DNA of 15,235 bases from Actinomycetes bacterium (GCA_023402505.1 JAEYGD010000460.1:1-15235), one strand, 5' to 3'. Positions 1 through 7,531 are shown, numbered from the stretch's first letter. Numbers and translations: made by a program. Notes: generated from the letters alone by a model not told the origin.

Positions 1-153
1 GGCTACCCGGGCGCGGGCGTCGGGCCGGGGGGCGGGCGCCGGCGCCGGCGTGGGGCCCGGGCCGGCGGGTGCTCCGGCCGCGGGCGGGACCCCCACGAGG
101 CTGACCGCGAGCAGGGCCGCGACACCAGCGGCGACGGTGCGTTTCCGGCCCAT
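1..153 (-). CDS. N-terminus of an exported protein (partial)
   Basis: Only the first 51 codons are inside the window; the gene continues beyond base 1. Translation from the ATG whose complement is at 151-153 gives a basic start (MGRKR), an Ala/Val/Leu-rich hydrophobic core at about residues 7-23, and an Ala-rich segment (PPAAGAPA) that would suit signal peptidase cleavage. A Pro/Ala-rich linker follows, which often separates a signal peptide from a mature secreted domain. A G-rich ribosome binding site (GGGGGT) lies about 7 bases upstream of the ATG. The function cannot be told because the mature domain is missing. Three phased GTTCGG repeats at 235-260 lie 80-110 bases upstream and could regulate it (inference). 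Confidence 0.72.
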   Translation of the reverse strand, partial: MGRKRTVAAGVAALLAVSLVGVPPAAGAPAGPGPTPAPAPAPRPDARARVA

Positions 154-234
154 ACGAATCGACCCCCGGCGATAGCGGTTCAGCGGTCGACCGATTCTCG
201 GACGGCCGCACGAAGCAGAGCCAGGCGTCAATGC

Positions 235-260
235 GTTCGGATCTGTTCGGGACCGTTCGG
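235..260. promoter_or_regulatory. Three GTTCGG direct repeats with 10-bp period
   Basis: GTTCGG occurs at 235-240, 245-250 and 255-260, so every copy starts exactly 10 bp after the last and all face the same side of the helix. An inverted near-copy (CCGGAAC) follows at 267-273. The array lies between the 3' end of the hydrolase gene (stop at 289) and the start of the exported protein at 153. Phased direct repeats are typical of response-regulator and SARP-type binding sites; PhoP boxes in Streptomyces are built from GTTCACC-like units with an 11-bp period, so this is similar in style but not a match. Its role as an operator is inferred. Confidence 0.35.
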
Positions 261-288
261 ACCCACCGGAACAGGCGGTCCGCCCGGG

Positions 289-1164
289 TCAGGCGTTGTC
301 GAGCACGAACGCCCGCATCAGCTGGGCGCACTCGGCCGCGTGCGTCTCCAGCAGGAAGTGCCCGGCGTCGTAGATGTGCGCGTCCATGCGCTCCAGGGCA
401 CGGTGGTAGGCGAGGACCTCGTCGACGTCGAAGTACGGGTCGCGCCGCCCCCACAGCACGAGCGCCGGCGGCTGGTGAGCGCGGTGGTATGCGGCGATCT
501 CGTCGAACCGGGCGACGTGGCTCGCGTAGTCGGTGAAGAGCGCGAACTGTGCCTCGACGTTGCCGGGTCGGCTCATCCGCTCCCAGTCGAGGTGCCACGA
601 CTCGGGTGGCTGCAACACGCGCAGGTGTTCGGGCAGCCCGGCGACGTACTGGTCCCGGGTGCCGGCGAAGTTCAGCCAGTCCGGCAGCTCGGCGCGCCTG
701 TCGTCGGTCGGGTCGGCCCAGTACGCCCGGGCGCTGTCCCACTGCTCGCCGAGGCCGTCGTCGTGCGCGTTGCCACTCTGGACGATGAGGCCCCGGATGC
801 GATCCGGGGCGCGGGTGGCCAGGTGGTATCCCACCGGTGCACCGAAGTCGTGCAGGTAGACGAAGAAGCGCCCGACCCCGAGTTGGTCGAGCAGGTTCCC
901 GACGGCCCGGGCGAGGTTCGCGAAGGTGTAGTCGTACCCGTCGACGGTCGGCGACGAGGACATGCCGAAGCCGGGAAGATCAGGCGCGATGACGTACGCG
1001 ACGTCGGCCAGCGTGGGCATGACCTCCCGGAAGGTGTGCGACGAGCTCGGAAAGCCGTGCAGCAGCAGCACGGCCGGCCGGTCGGGGCGCCCGGCCTCGC
1101 GGTAGAACACCTCCAGACCGTCGACGTCGCCCTGTCGATGGCGGACCTTCTGGATCGCCAGCAT
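289..1164 (-). CDS. Alpha/beta hydrolase, Asp-nucleophile (haloalkane dehalogenase/epoxide hydrolase-like)
   Basis: A 291-residue cytoplasmic protein with a complete alpha/beta-hydrolase layout. HGFP at residues 36-39 forms the oxyanion-hole loop. The nucleophile elbow is HDFGAP, with Asp106 where esterases carry Ser; Asp nucleophiles are known in haloalkane dehalogenases and epoxide hydrolases. The likely charge-relay acid is Asp242 (GRRDPYF) and the catalytic His is His269 (DAGHF). Classical dehalogenases have Trp directly after the nucleophile (HDWG); here it is Phe107, so halide binding would differ and the substrate cannot be predicted. There is no signal peptide or membrane segment. The ATG is supported by a strong GGAGGAGG ribosome binding site at 1171-1178. 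It is divergent from the ECF sigma gene, with 186 bases between the two starts, so they may share control (inference). Confidence 0.88.
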   Translation of the reverse strand: MLAIQKVRHRQGDVDGLEVFYREAGRPDRPAVLLLHGFPSSSHTFREVMPTLADVAYVIAPDLPGFGMSSSPTVDGYDYTFANLARAVGNLLDQLGVGRFFVYLHDFGAPVGYHLATRAPDRIRGLIVQSGNAHDDGLGEQWDSARAYWADPTDDRRAELPDWLNFAGTRDQYVAGLPEHLRVLQPPESWHLDWERMSRPGNVEAQFALFTDYASHVARFDEIAAYHRAHQPPALVLWGRRDPYFDVDEVLAYHRALERMDAHIYDAGHFLLETHAAECAQLMRAFVLDNA

Positions 1165-1338
1165 TGCGTCCTCCTCCTACGTCCGTTGGCGAGGGCTCCG
1201 AGGTGCGATGGGTCGCCTGCTGCCGACAAGCATCGCGCGCCCGGCCGTGGGTGGGCGGGTACGGCTGCGCCAGCCGCCGCGTGTCGCCGCTGGCCCCGGC
1301 CCCGCCTCCGACCGGGCGTCGCGGCGGTCGCCGTTCGG

Positions 1339-1344
1339 TACGGT
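1339..1344 (+). promoter_or_regulatory. Putative -10 box of a leaderless sigma-factor transcript
   Basis: TACGGT fits the actinobacterial TANNNT -10 consensus and ends 6 bases before the GTG start at 1351, where no Shine-Dalgarno sequence is present. This spacing would place the transcription start on the start codon. No convincing -35 box is visible, as is common for such promoters. Confidence 0.35.
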
Positions 1345-1350
1345 CACCCG

Positions 1351-2346
1351 GTGAGCGACGACGACTTCGCCCGGCAGATCGAGCAGCACCGACGTGAGCT
1401 GCGCGTCCACTGCTACCGCATGGTCGGCTCGTACGACGAGGCGGAGGACCTCGTGCAGGAGGTCTTCCTGAGGGCGTGGCGGGCGCGGGACGGGTTCGAG
1501 GGCCGCTCGTCGCTACGCACCTGGCTGTACCGCATCGCCACCAACGCCTGCCTCGACGCGCTCGACGGGCGCACGCGGCGGCTGCTGCCCGATCAGGCCA
1601 ACCCGGACTACCGGCCCGGGCAGCCGGCGTCGGCCCTGGTCACCGGCCCGTGGCTGCAGCCGTTCCCGGATGCGCTGTGGGAGCCGGCCGCCCCGCGCAA
1701 GGACGAGCCGGAGGCGGCGGTCGTGGCGCGGGAAACCCTGGAGCTGGCGTTCCTGGCGGCGATGCAGCACCTGCCGCCACGGCAGCGCGCCGCGGTGATC
1801 CTGTGCGACGTGCTCGGCTGGCCGGCGCGGCAGACGGCCGAGGCACTCGACGGCAGCGTCGCGTCGGTCAACAGCGCACTCCAGCGGGCCCGCGCGACGC
1901 TGCGCGAGCACCTTCCACCCGGCCGGTCGGACTGGGCGCCGGCCGCGCCGCCGACCGAGGGCGAGCGGCAGGTGCTGCGGCGGTACATGGACGCGGTCGA
2001 ACGCGGCGACCTCGACGAGGTGGCCGCGCTGCTGGCGAAGGACGTGCGGGCGACCATGCCGCCGTTCCCGGAGTGGTTCGCCGACCGCGACTCGGTCCTC
2101 GCGGCGCTGGCGGCGACCTGGGACGCCGGCTCGCCCGACTACATCGGGGCGCTGCGCATGATCCCCACGAGCGCCAACGGGCAGCTCGCCGCGGCGAGCT
2201 ACCGGCGGCCCCCGGGGAAGCCGGTCTTCGAGCCGTTCGGGATCGGGGTGCTGCGGGTCCGCGACGGCCGGATCACCGAGATCGTCGCGTTCCACGAGCC
2301 GGGGCTGTTCCCGGCGTTCGGGTTGCCGCCGGCCCTCGACCGATGA
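1351..2346 (+). CDS. ECF sigma-70 factor with C-terminal SnoaL-like domain (SigG-like family)
   Basis: A 331-residue sigma factor that would redirect RNA polymerase. Region 2 spans about residues 10-78 (CYRMVGSYDEAEDLVQEVF, then RTWLYRIATNACLD). The WLQPFPD motif at 101-107 in the linker is characteristic of the TIGR02960/SigG-type ECF group. Region 4, with its helix-turn-helix, spans about 125-187 (LPPRQRAAVILCDVLGW...SVNSALQRAR). A SnoaL/NTF2-like domain covers about 204-325; such fused domains are thought to replace a separate anti-sigma factor by controlling activity in cis, and no anti-sigma gene lies next to it. The GTG at 1351 is chosen because the family begins just there and TACGGT sits 6 bases upstream; the longer open frame upstream is antisense to the hydrolase. 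The reductase remnant follows 62 bases downstream and might be co-transcribed. Confidence 0.92.
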   Translation: MSDDDFARQIEQHRRELRVHCYRMVGSYDEAEDLVQEVFLRAWRARDGFEGRSSLRTWLYRIATNACLDALDGRTRRLLPDQANPDYRPGQPASALVTGPWLQPFPDALWEPAAPRKDEPEAAVVARETLELAFLAAMQHLPPRQRAAVILCDVLGWPARQTAEALDGSVASVNSALQRARATLREHLPPGRSDWAPAAPPTEGERQVLRRYMDAVERGDLDEVAALLAKDVRATMPPFPEWFADRDSVLAALAATWDAGSPDYIGALRMIPTSANGQLAAASYRRPPGKPVFEPFGIGVLRVRDGRITEIVAFHEPGLFPAFGLPPALDR

Positions 2347-2408
2347 GGTTTGGTCGCGCCTGCCGTCCCATCTTGGGTAACGACCGGACCAGCAGCAGGG
2401 AGCACGGC

Positions 2409-2972
2409 ATGAGCGACATCGAACCGCAGACCGCGGGCGGCAAGGTCCTGTGGCACTTCACCATGTCACTGGACGGCTTCGTGGCGGGACCGGAGCACGA
2501 CATGGAATGGATGATGACCGGCATCTCCCCGCGGCCCGGCTTCGTCCAGTAGTACGTCGAGACGACCGGCGCCGTCCTCGGCGGCCGGCGCGGCTGGGAC
2601 CGGTTCCCCGACGCCGGCACCATCTACGGCGGCGCGTGGACCGGGCCGGTCTTCGTGCTGACCCACCACCCCGAGGACGCGGAGCCCGCGGACGGGGTGA
2701 CGTTCCTCGACTGCGGCGTGGCCGAGGCGGTACGGATCGCGCTGGCGGCGGCCGGCGGCAAGAACGTCGAGGTGCTGTCGGCGGACATCGGTCGGCAGCT
2801 CCTCGAACGTGGGCTGCTCGACGAGATCGACCTGCACATCGCGCCGGTGCTGCTGGGTGACGGCATCCGGCTCTACGAACATCTCGGGGGCCGCCCGGTC
2901 TACCTGCACCGCGTCGGCGCCGCCGACCCGACGGCCGAGTTGGACGTGCGGTACCGACCCGCGCCGGCGTAG
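2409..2972 (+). pseudogene. Dihydrofolate reductase family protein (RibD C-terminal type), interrupted by an in-frame TAG
   Basis: The frame from the ATG at 2409 to the stop at 2970-2972 has 187 sense-or-stop codons and reads as one RibD_C/YyaP-like reductase, except for TAG at 2550-2552 (codon 48). The first part contains KVLWHFTMSLDGFVAGP, typical of the family's N-terminus. The part after the stop starts YVETTGAVLGGRRGWD and continues through NVEVLSADIGRQLLERGLLDEIDLHIAPVLLG-type sequence to a normal end. Codon use is equally G/C-biased on both sides, suggesting a recent change. Relatives tend to have an acidic pair before YVE, so GAG to TAG is the simplest origin (from memory of the family). 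A good AGGGAG site lies 6 bases before the ATG. No internal start with a ribosome binding site would rescue the C-terminal part well. A sequencing error is the main alternative. Confidence 0.8.
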
Positions 2973-3015
2973 GGCACCGGGCGCCCGCGCGCCGACACCA
3001 CCCAGGCGGCGCTCG

Positions 3016-3048
3016 GGACAGCGGGCCGCGTCCGGTGGTCCGCTGTCC
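3016..3048. terminator. Hairpin between convergent reductase and DUF998 genes
   Basis: GGACAGCGG (3016-3024) pairs perfectly with CCGCTGTCC (3040-3048), a 9-bp stem with a 15-base loop. It lies in the 109-base gap between two convergent genes (stops at 2972 and 3082) and can serve both directions. There is no U-tract, which is usual for high-GC actinobacterial terminators. Confidence 0.5.
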
Positions 3049-3081
3049 GGTGCGCGTCGAGAACGGATCGGTCGCTGACGG

Positions 3082-3771
3082 TCAGCCGGTGACGGCGATG
3101 CGTCGGTGAGCCTCGGGATGGGGGACGATGTGGTACGCACGGAGTGAAGCGACCAGCAGCCAGGCCCAGCCGGCCACGACGGCCAGCCACAGCAGCGCCA
3201 CTCCCGCACCGGTCGTCGACAGGGCGGCGCCGCCGGCGAAGCCGATGAGGATGACGGCGGCGCTGATCCGGCAGTAGATCGCGACACCACGCTCATCGCG
3301 CCGGGCGAACCAGCGGGCCGCCGCGACGGCTGCCGCGGCCAGGGCCACGAACTGAACCAGCCCGAAGCACATGTGCAGGATGCCGCTGAGGGTGACCTCT
3401 TCCGGTGCGCCGACCGGGAACCCGCGCATGGGGTCCGGGGCGAAAATGCCGGAGCCGACCACACCCAGCCCGTATACGCCGGCCAGAGCCCCGATCCGAC
3501 CACCGCCCGGCCCGTTCAGCACTCTACGGAATCCGATCGCCGCCGCGACGGTCATCACACCGCTGAGGATGAGATTCGTGCGTTGCATCCAGCCGTTGTC
3601 GCCGAGCATGAGCAGGCTCAACTGGTGCCGGGCCGGGTCGAACCCGTCGCGGGTCGACGCCAGCACGATGCCGACCACCAGGTAGAACGGGCCGGCCACC
3701 GTCCCCCAGCCCAGCAGTGACCGGGTGACAGCCGCAGCACCGTCGAAGCCGTCGTTGTCCTTCGCACCCAT
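3082..3771 (-). CDS. DUF998 family integral membrane protein
   Basis: A 229-residue membrane protein with about six hydrophobic segments (roughly residues 20-40, 63-80, 93-112, 128-152, 166-186 and 188-210). The FDPARHQLSLLMLGDNGWMQ stretch after the first segment and APDPMRGFP before the fourth are typical of DUF998, a family without an established biochemical role that often sits near regulators in actinobacteria. The ATG at 3771 is preferred over the one at 3855 because GGAAGGAG lies about 6 bases before it, and the intervening 28 residues are charged, non-conserved-looking sequence. It is convergent with the reductase remnant and follows, on the same strand, the secreted hydrolase at 3952-5340 with a gap of 180 bases, so it probably has its own promoter. 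Confidence 0.82.
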   Translation of the reverse strand: MGAKDNDGFDGAAAVTRSLLGWGTVAGPFYLVVGIVLASTRDGFDPARHQLSLLMLGDNGWMQRTNLILSGVMTVAAAIGFRRVLNGPGGGRIGALAGVYGLGVVGSGIFAPDPMRGFPVGAPEEVTLSGILHMCFGLVQFVALAAAAVAAARWFARRDERGVAIYCRISAAVILIGFAGGAALSTTGAGVALLWLAVVAGWAWLLVASLRAYHIVPHPEAHRRIAVTG

Positions 3772-3951
3772 GTCTGCTCCTTCCGCAGATGCTCGATGGT
3801 GGTAGGACCACCGAGCGGGCGGAGGCTCATCGGTACGGCGGGAACAATCTCGCACCGAGGACGGCCCACCGCGACCGGGCCGCGCGTCCGGCCGTCCCGG
3901 CCGTCGGGTTCTCGTGCTGTGCGGAGCGGCAGCGTGGCGGGCCGTGATCGT

Positions 3952-5340
3952 TCACCGGCGGCCCACACCCGATCGGAGCGCCTCGCGGAGGTTCTCGGCG
4001 GCGTCGGCCGGCTGGAGGTAACCGGCGGCCATGTTGCGGACATCGGTGGCCGCCACGCGGCCGAGGTAGCCCACGCGGGTCGGGTAGAGCCGGTCCAGCG
4101 TGGCGTCGTCGAACGGCTGGTAGGTACCGAACAGTACGCAGAAGGACTCGCCGGTGTTGTCGCCGGTGTTCAGCGCGGTGGGTACGGCCACCTGCGACAA
4201 CCGGATCCCGCCCCGGACCAGGCCGTACGCGTCGCGGGCCTTGCTGCCGTCGGCGTTGAACACGAGCGGCGGCGCGGTCGGTGGCGGAGTTCCCCGCTCG
4301 ACCCAGCGGACCAGGTGGGCGTACGCGGCGGCGGTGACGTGGTGCATGGGCACCCGGCTGAACGGTGGCCGGGTGCAGGTGTACGCCGGCGCCGCGCCCA
4401 GGTCGCGCTCCTGGATCGGCGCCCGGTAGACCTGGCCGTTGGAGCCGCTGTGCGCCGCGCCGGCCACCTCCCACCGGCGGAACCGATCGGTGTCGGCGGG
4501 GCGGACGGGCGTGCGTACGTCGGTCTCGGACAGCACCTGGAACACCGGTTCGTCGCCGGTCCGGGTCGGCGCGGAGCCCACGACGAAGCCGTACCCTTCG
4601 AACACCGGCTGCACCCGGGGCAGAACCCGGTCGTAGTAGACGGTCATCCGGCCGGCCGACTGGGAGGCACCGATGGCCAGCACCGTGCGCGCCCGCAGCC
4701 GGCCCAGCGGCGAGACACCGCGCGGGTCGGCGATCGCCTTGCCGGCCTGGGCGAAGATGTCGTACGAGAGTTCGTCCGCGACGTACCGGCCCCCGCCGGT
4801 CACGTCGAGCCGGCCGTAGCGCACCGGGCTCCAGCCGCGTAACTGGTCGACGCCGACCCGCTGGGCGGAGACACCGATCCACGCGTCCCCGGCCCGGGTG
4901 GTGCTCTCGGCGTTCCAGAGCGCGTCGAGGTCGTACCCGGCCGTGACGTTCTGCCACTCGACCAGCGCGACGCCGCTGAACCGGCGCGGGTCGGCGGGCC
5001 GGCGCACGACCAGCCGGGTTTCGTACGGCACGTCGGTGGCGACGCGGTTGCCGGCCGTGTCCCAGCCGTCGGCCCGGCCGGAGAGGTAGAACTCCTCCTC
5101 GACGTAACCCTTGGCGGCCAGGTCGAACGGCGTCGAGAAGAACGGGTACGTGTCGGCCAGCCGATCGGCGAGCGGATCGCCCGGCACCGTGCCCGGGATC
5201 GGCCCGTGCACGTCGGCACGGGCGACCGGCTCACGTTCTGCGGCCAGTGACGCGTGCCCCGGTGCCGCCACGAGAAGCGTGGCGACCATGGTCGCGGCCA
5301 GTCCGGCGGCGTGGACGGCGAGGCGCCGGGATCGTGTCAT
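3952..5340 (-). CDS. Secreted alpha/beta hydrolase domain protein (Abhydrolase_10/PF20091-like)
   Basis: A 462-residue exported protein. Residues 1-34 form a signal peptide (TRSRRLAVH, then an Ala/Leu/Val core, possible cleavage after GHASLAA). The rest resembles the large 'alpha/beta hydrolase domain-containing protein' family: ETRLVVRRPADPRRFSGVA (108-125), VEWQNVTAGYDLDALW (127-142), WIGVSAQRVGV, and the nucleophile elbow GASQSAG with Ser226. His297 (AGAAHSG) is the probable catalytic His, with Glu272 or Asp274 (SETD) as the acid. Two Cys (322, 401) could form a disulfide outside the cell. The physiological substrate is unknown, although an ester or lactone is likely. The start is supported by AAGGAG about 9 bases upstream. 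The regulator gene at 5446-6012 lies directly upstream on the same strand, separated by a hairpin. Confidence 0.87.
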   Translation of the reverse strand: MTRSRRLAVHAAGLAATMVATLLVAAPGHASLAAEREPVARADVHGPIPGTVPGDPLADRLADTYPFFSTPFDLAAKGYVEEEFYLSGRADGWDTAGNRVATDVPYETRLVVRRPADPRRFSGVALVEWQNVTAGYDLDALWNAESTTRAGDAWIGVSAQRVGVDQLRGWSPVRYGRLDVTGGGRYVADELSYDIFAQAGKAIADPRGVSPLGRLRARTVLAIGASQSAGRMTVYYDRVLPRVQPVFEGYGFVVGSAPTRTGDEPVFQVLSETDVRTPVRPADTDRFRRWEVAGAAHSGSNGQVYRAPIQERDLGAAPAYTCTRPPFSRVPMHHVTAAAYAHLVRWVERGTPPPTAPPLVFNADGSKARDAYGLVRGGIRLSQVAVPTALNTGDNTGESFCVLFGTYQPFDDATLDRLYPTRVGYLGRVAATDVRNMAAGYLQPADAAENLREALRSGVGRR

Positions 5341-5415
5341 GCCGGGGGCTCCTTCACGACGGGCTTCCTGGCCGCACCATATGCACGTGTCGATGGGGTT
5401 GGGAATCGGCCGGGG

Positions 5416-5458
5416 CGAAGCTGAGACGGCTGTCGCAGCCGGCGCTCAGCAGGCTTCG
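5416..5458 (-). terminator. Composite hairpin at the end of the TetR gene
   Basis: Nested arms pair in order: CGAAG (5416-5420) with CTTCG (5454-5458), CTGAG (5421-5425) with CTCAG (5445-5449), and CGGCTG (5427-5432) with CAGCCG (5436-5441) around a TCG loop. Small asymmetric internal loops separate them, giving 16 paired bases. The structure overlaps the TetR stop codon (5446-5448) and lies upstream of the secreted hydrolase on the same strand, so it would limit read-through. There is no U-tract. Confidence 0.45.
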
Positions 5459-6012
5459 AGCACGGCCCGCGCGGCGCGTTCCGCGGTGACCGGGTCGGTG
5501 CGCCGTCCTCTGATCAGCTCCGCGTACAGCATCGACTCGACGATCCGCACGTACAGGAAGGCGGTGCCGTCGAGGTCCGTTGGTGACCAGGTGGGATCGG
5601 CGGCCGCGGCCGCGAGGATGGCCTTCTGCGCCTCGACGATCCGGCCGTGCACGCCGCCGGCCGGCGTGAACAGCACCCGCGCGGCCGTCCCCGGCTCGGC
5701 ACGCAGGAAGGCGCGGAACGGCCGGGTCCGCCGCACGGTGGCGGCGAACCGTCGAGTGGTTTCGAGCACCCCGTCGACGCCGGTGGCGACGGTCTCGGCC
5801 CGGGCCCGGGCGAGCTGCCGGTCCGCGAGGCGCCAGAGCACGTCACCGAGCAGCACGTCGCGGCTGTGCACGACCCGGTAGAGCGTCGCCCTGCTGATCA
5901 CGAGGCTGCCGGCGAGGGCGTCCATGTCCACGGTGGCGTGGTCGAGGAAGAACGCGCAGCCGGCCCGCACGACGCGCTCCGCGCTGACCACCCGCCGCGA
6001 CGGCTCCGGCAT
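5446..6012 (-). CDS. TetR-family transcriptional regulator (possibly QsdR-like)
   Basis: A 188-residue predicted repressor. The N-terminal DNA-binding domain spans about residues 8-55, with helix-turn-helix MDALAGSLVISRATLYRVVH at 30-49. The following SRDVLLGDVLWRLADRQLARAR and the overall C-terminal pattern recall the QsdR subgroup; QsdR in Rhodococcus controls a quorum-sensing lactonase, but this assignment is from pattern memory only. The ATG at 6012 is chosen because TetR sequence begins there. It has no good Shine-Dalgarno, but TATCGT (6019-6024) ends 6 bases upstream, as for a leaderless mRNA. It is divergent from the lipase (100-base gap) and upstream of the other secreted hydrolase, so one or both are plausible targets; TGCGCTCGCA at 6071-6080 is a possible operator core. 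Confidence 0.85.
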   Translation of the reverse strand: MPEPSRRVVSAERVVRAGCAFFLDHATVDMDALAGSLVISRATLYRVVHSRDVLLGDVLWRLADRQLARARAETVATGVDGVLETTRRFAATVRRTRPFRAFLRAEPGTAARVLFTPAGGVHGRIVEAQKAILAAAAADPTWSPTDLDGTAFLYVRIVESMLYAELIRGRRTDPVTAERAARAVLEAC

Positions 6013-6018
6013 TCCCCG

Positions 6019-6024
6019 ACGATA
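6019..6024 (-). promoter_or_regulatory. Putative -10 box of leaderless TetR transcript
   Basis: TATCGT on the minus strand fits TANNNT and ends 6 bases before the ATG at 6012. No separate ribosome binding site is present at a useful distance. Confidence 0.35.
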
Positions 6025-6070
6025 GCGCCACGGATGTCTGGACCGGGGGCCATCGCCCTGAGACGATACT

Positions 6071-6080
6071 TGCGCTCGCA
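6071..6080. promoter_or_regulatory. Candidate operator core in the TetR/lipase divergent gap
   Basis: TGCGCTCGCA is an inverted repeat (TGCG/CGCA with a 2-base centre) 33 bases before the lipase ATG. It is short and GC-rich, so chance is possible; the location between a TetR gene and a divergent exported enzyme is the main support. Confidence 0.2.
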
Positions 6081-6112
6081 GTGCAGAAACCTGTCCGCTC
6101 TCCGGAGGATCG

Positions 6113-7441
6113 ATGCACACCTCACGTCGAAGGCTGCTCGCGCTACTGACCGGGGTCGCGCTCGCCGCCGGCCCGTCCGTCGCCGTTCCGTCCACCGCCG
6201 CGGCGGCACCGGCCACGCCGTCGTACCGGCCGGTGATCTTCGTGCACGGCAGCGCCGGGTCCGCGTCACAGTTCCAGACCCAGGCCAAGCGCCTGGCCAG
6301 CAACGGCTACCCGATCGACATCATCGAGGCGCACGAGTACGACTCACCGAACGTCGTCACGCTCCTGCCCGAGATCTACGCGGGACTGGACGCCCGGATC
6401 GCCCGGCTGCTGGCGACGACCGGCGCCGACCGGGTGGATCTGCTCGCGCACTCTCTCGGCACCTTCGTCGTGCAGGGCTACCTCACCAGCTCGCCGGCCC
6501 GGGCCGCGCGGGTCGCGCACTACGTCAACCTCGACGGGCGCACCGCGACGTCACCTCCCAACGGCGTGTCGACGCTCGCGATCTGGGGCGAGGGCGACCC
6601 GGCGCGAGCCGTGGTGGGCGCACGCAACGTCTACTTCCCGGACCAGTCCCACACGCAGACGGTCTCGTCAGCGGAGTCGTTCGGCGAGATCTTCCGGTTC
6701 TTCCAGGGCCGCGCGCCGCACACGACGCGGATCGTGCCGCAGCCCTTCGGCACCGCTCGCGTCTCCGGGCGCGCGGTGCTCTTCCCGAGCAACGTGGGCG
6801 TGACCGGCGCGACGGTCGAGGTCTATCCGGTCAACCCGCTGACCGGCGGCCGGCTGTCGAACCGGCCCGCGCACCGCCTGCCGCTGACCGGCGACGGCTC
6901 GTTCGGGCCGATCCCGGTGCTCGCCACGGCACGCTACGAGTTCGCGGTCGTCCGCGCCGGCGCCCCGACGCACCACTTCTACTTCCAGCCGTTCCTGCGC
7001 TCCGACTCGTTCGTACGCCTGCTGACCAGCGAGCCCGGCGAGGGTCTCGGCGCACTGGTCGACACCAGCGACCGGCACACCGCGCTGACGATCCAACGCC
7101 AGAAGGAGTGGTGGGGAGACCAGGGCGAGGCCGGCGACCGGCTGTGGATCAACGGTCGGGACATCCTGAACGCGGCGAACACACCACGCGCCAAGAGGAC
7201 CATCGGCATCTTCGCCTTCGACGACGGCAGCGACGGCGTGACCGACCTGAGCGCACCGCTGCCGGAGTTCTTCAGCCAGACCTTCATCACCGGCATGGAC
7301 GTGTTCATCCCGGCCGCCCCGGCGCACCTCGGTCTCGTGTCGATCGCGGTCGGGCAACGCGGCGGCGGGCTCGACGTGCTCGTCGTGCCGAACTGGAAAT
7401 CCAGCGAACACCGGATCACCGTGAACATCGACGACTTCTGA
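6113..7441 (+). CDS. Secreted lipase/esterase with AFL-type C-terminal domains
   Basis: A 442-residue exported alpha/beta hydrolase. The N-terminus SRRRLLALL resembles a twin-arginine motif (S-R-R-x-[FL]-L), followed by a hydrophobic core and an Ala-rich cleavage region (AAAAPA, about 29-34), so Tat export is possible. The catalytic part spans about 38-200: VIFVHGSAGS (oxyanion hole), AHSLG with nucleophile Ser114, probable acid Asp141 (VNLDGR) and His180 (DQSHTQT). Residues 205-442 are beta-rich and match what is known of the Archaeoglobus fulgidus lipase (AFL) C-terminal region, which helps bind long-chain lipid substrates. GGAGGAT lies 4 bases before the ATG. It is divergent from the TetR gene and ends before a strong hairpin at 7484-7509. 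Confidence 0.87.
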   Translation: MHTSRRRLLALLTGVALAAGPSVAVPSTAAAAPATPSYRPVIFVHGSAGSASQFQTQAKRLASNGYPIDIIEAHEYDSPNVVTLLPEIYAGLDARIARLLATTGADRVDLLAHSLGTFVVQGYLTSSPARAARVAHYVNLDGRTATSPPNGVSTLAIWGEGDPARAVVGARNVYFPDQSHTQTVSSAESFGEIFRFFQGRAPHTTRIVPQPFGTARVSGRAVLFPSNVGVTGATVEVYPVNPLTGGRLSNRPAHRLPLTGDGSFGPIPVLATARYEFAVVRAGAPTHHFYFQPFLRSDSFVRLLTSEPGEGLGALVDTSDRHTALTIQRQKEWWGDQGEAGDRLWINGRDILNAANTPRAKRTIGIFAFDDGSDGVTDLSAPLPEFFSQTFITGMDVFIPAAPAHLGLVSIAVGQRGGGLDVLVVPNWKSSEHRITVNIDDF

Positions 7442-7483
7442 GCGGGCGCAACCCAGGCAGGCTCGCACCGGCTGGGCACTCGA

Positions 7484-7509
7484 GGTCCGGTGGCGGCGGC
7501 CACCGGACC
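7484..7509. terminator. Perfect 10-bp hairpin after the lipase gene
   Basis: GGTCCGGTGG (7484-7493) and CCACCGGACC (7500-7509) pair without mismatch around a 6-base loop. It begins 43 bases after the lipase stop codon, in a gap between convergent genes. No U-tract follows, as is common in high-GC genomes. Confidence 0.6.
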
Positions 7510-7531
7510 CGCCCGAGCACCCGGCCGGTGG

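Noticed and set aside
1262..1276. Hairpin CGGCTG-CGC-CAGCCG in the hydrolase/sigma gap
   Set aside because: The stem has only 6 bp in very GC-rich DNA and is not placed at a gene end; likely chance, though an operator cannot be excluded.
340..1350. Long upstream extension of the sigma-factor frame
   Set aside because: It is antisense to the hydrolase at 289-1164, has none of the sigma family's sequence, and family members begin near 1351.
2550..2552. TAG as a recoded (pyrrolysine-type) codon
   Set aside because: No pyrrolysine genes or downstream structure are seen, and a RibD-type reductase has no known need for it; a point mutation or base error is simpler.
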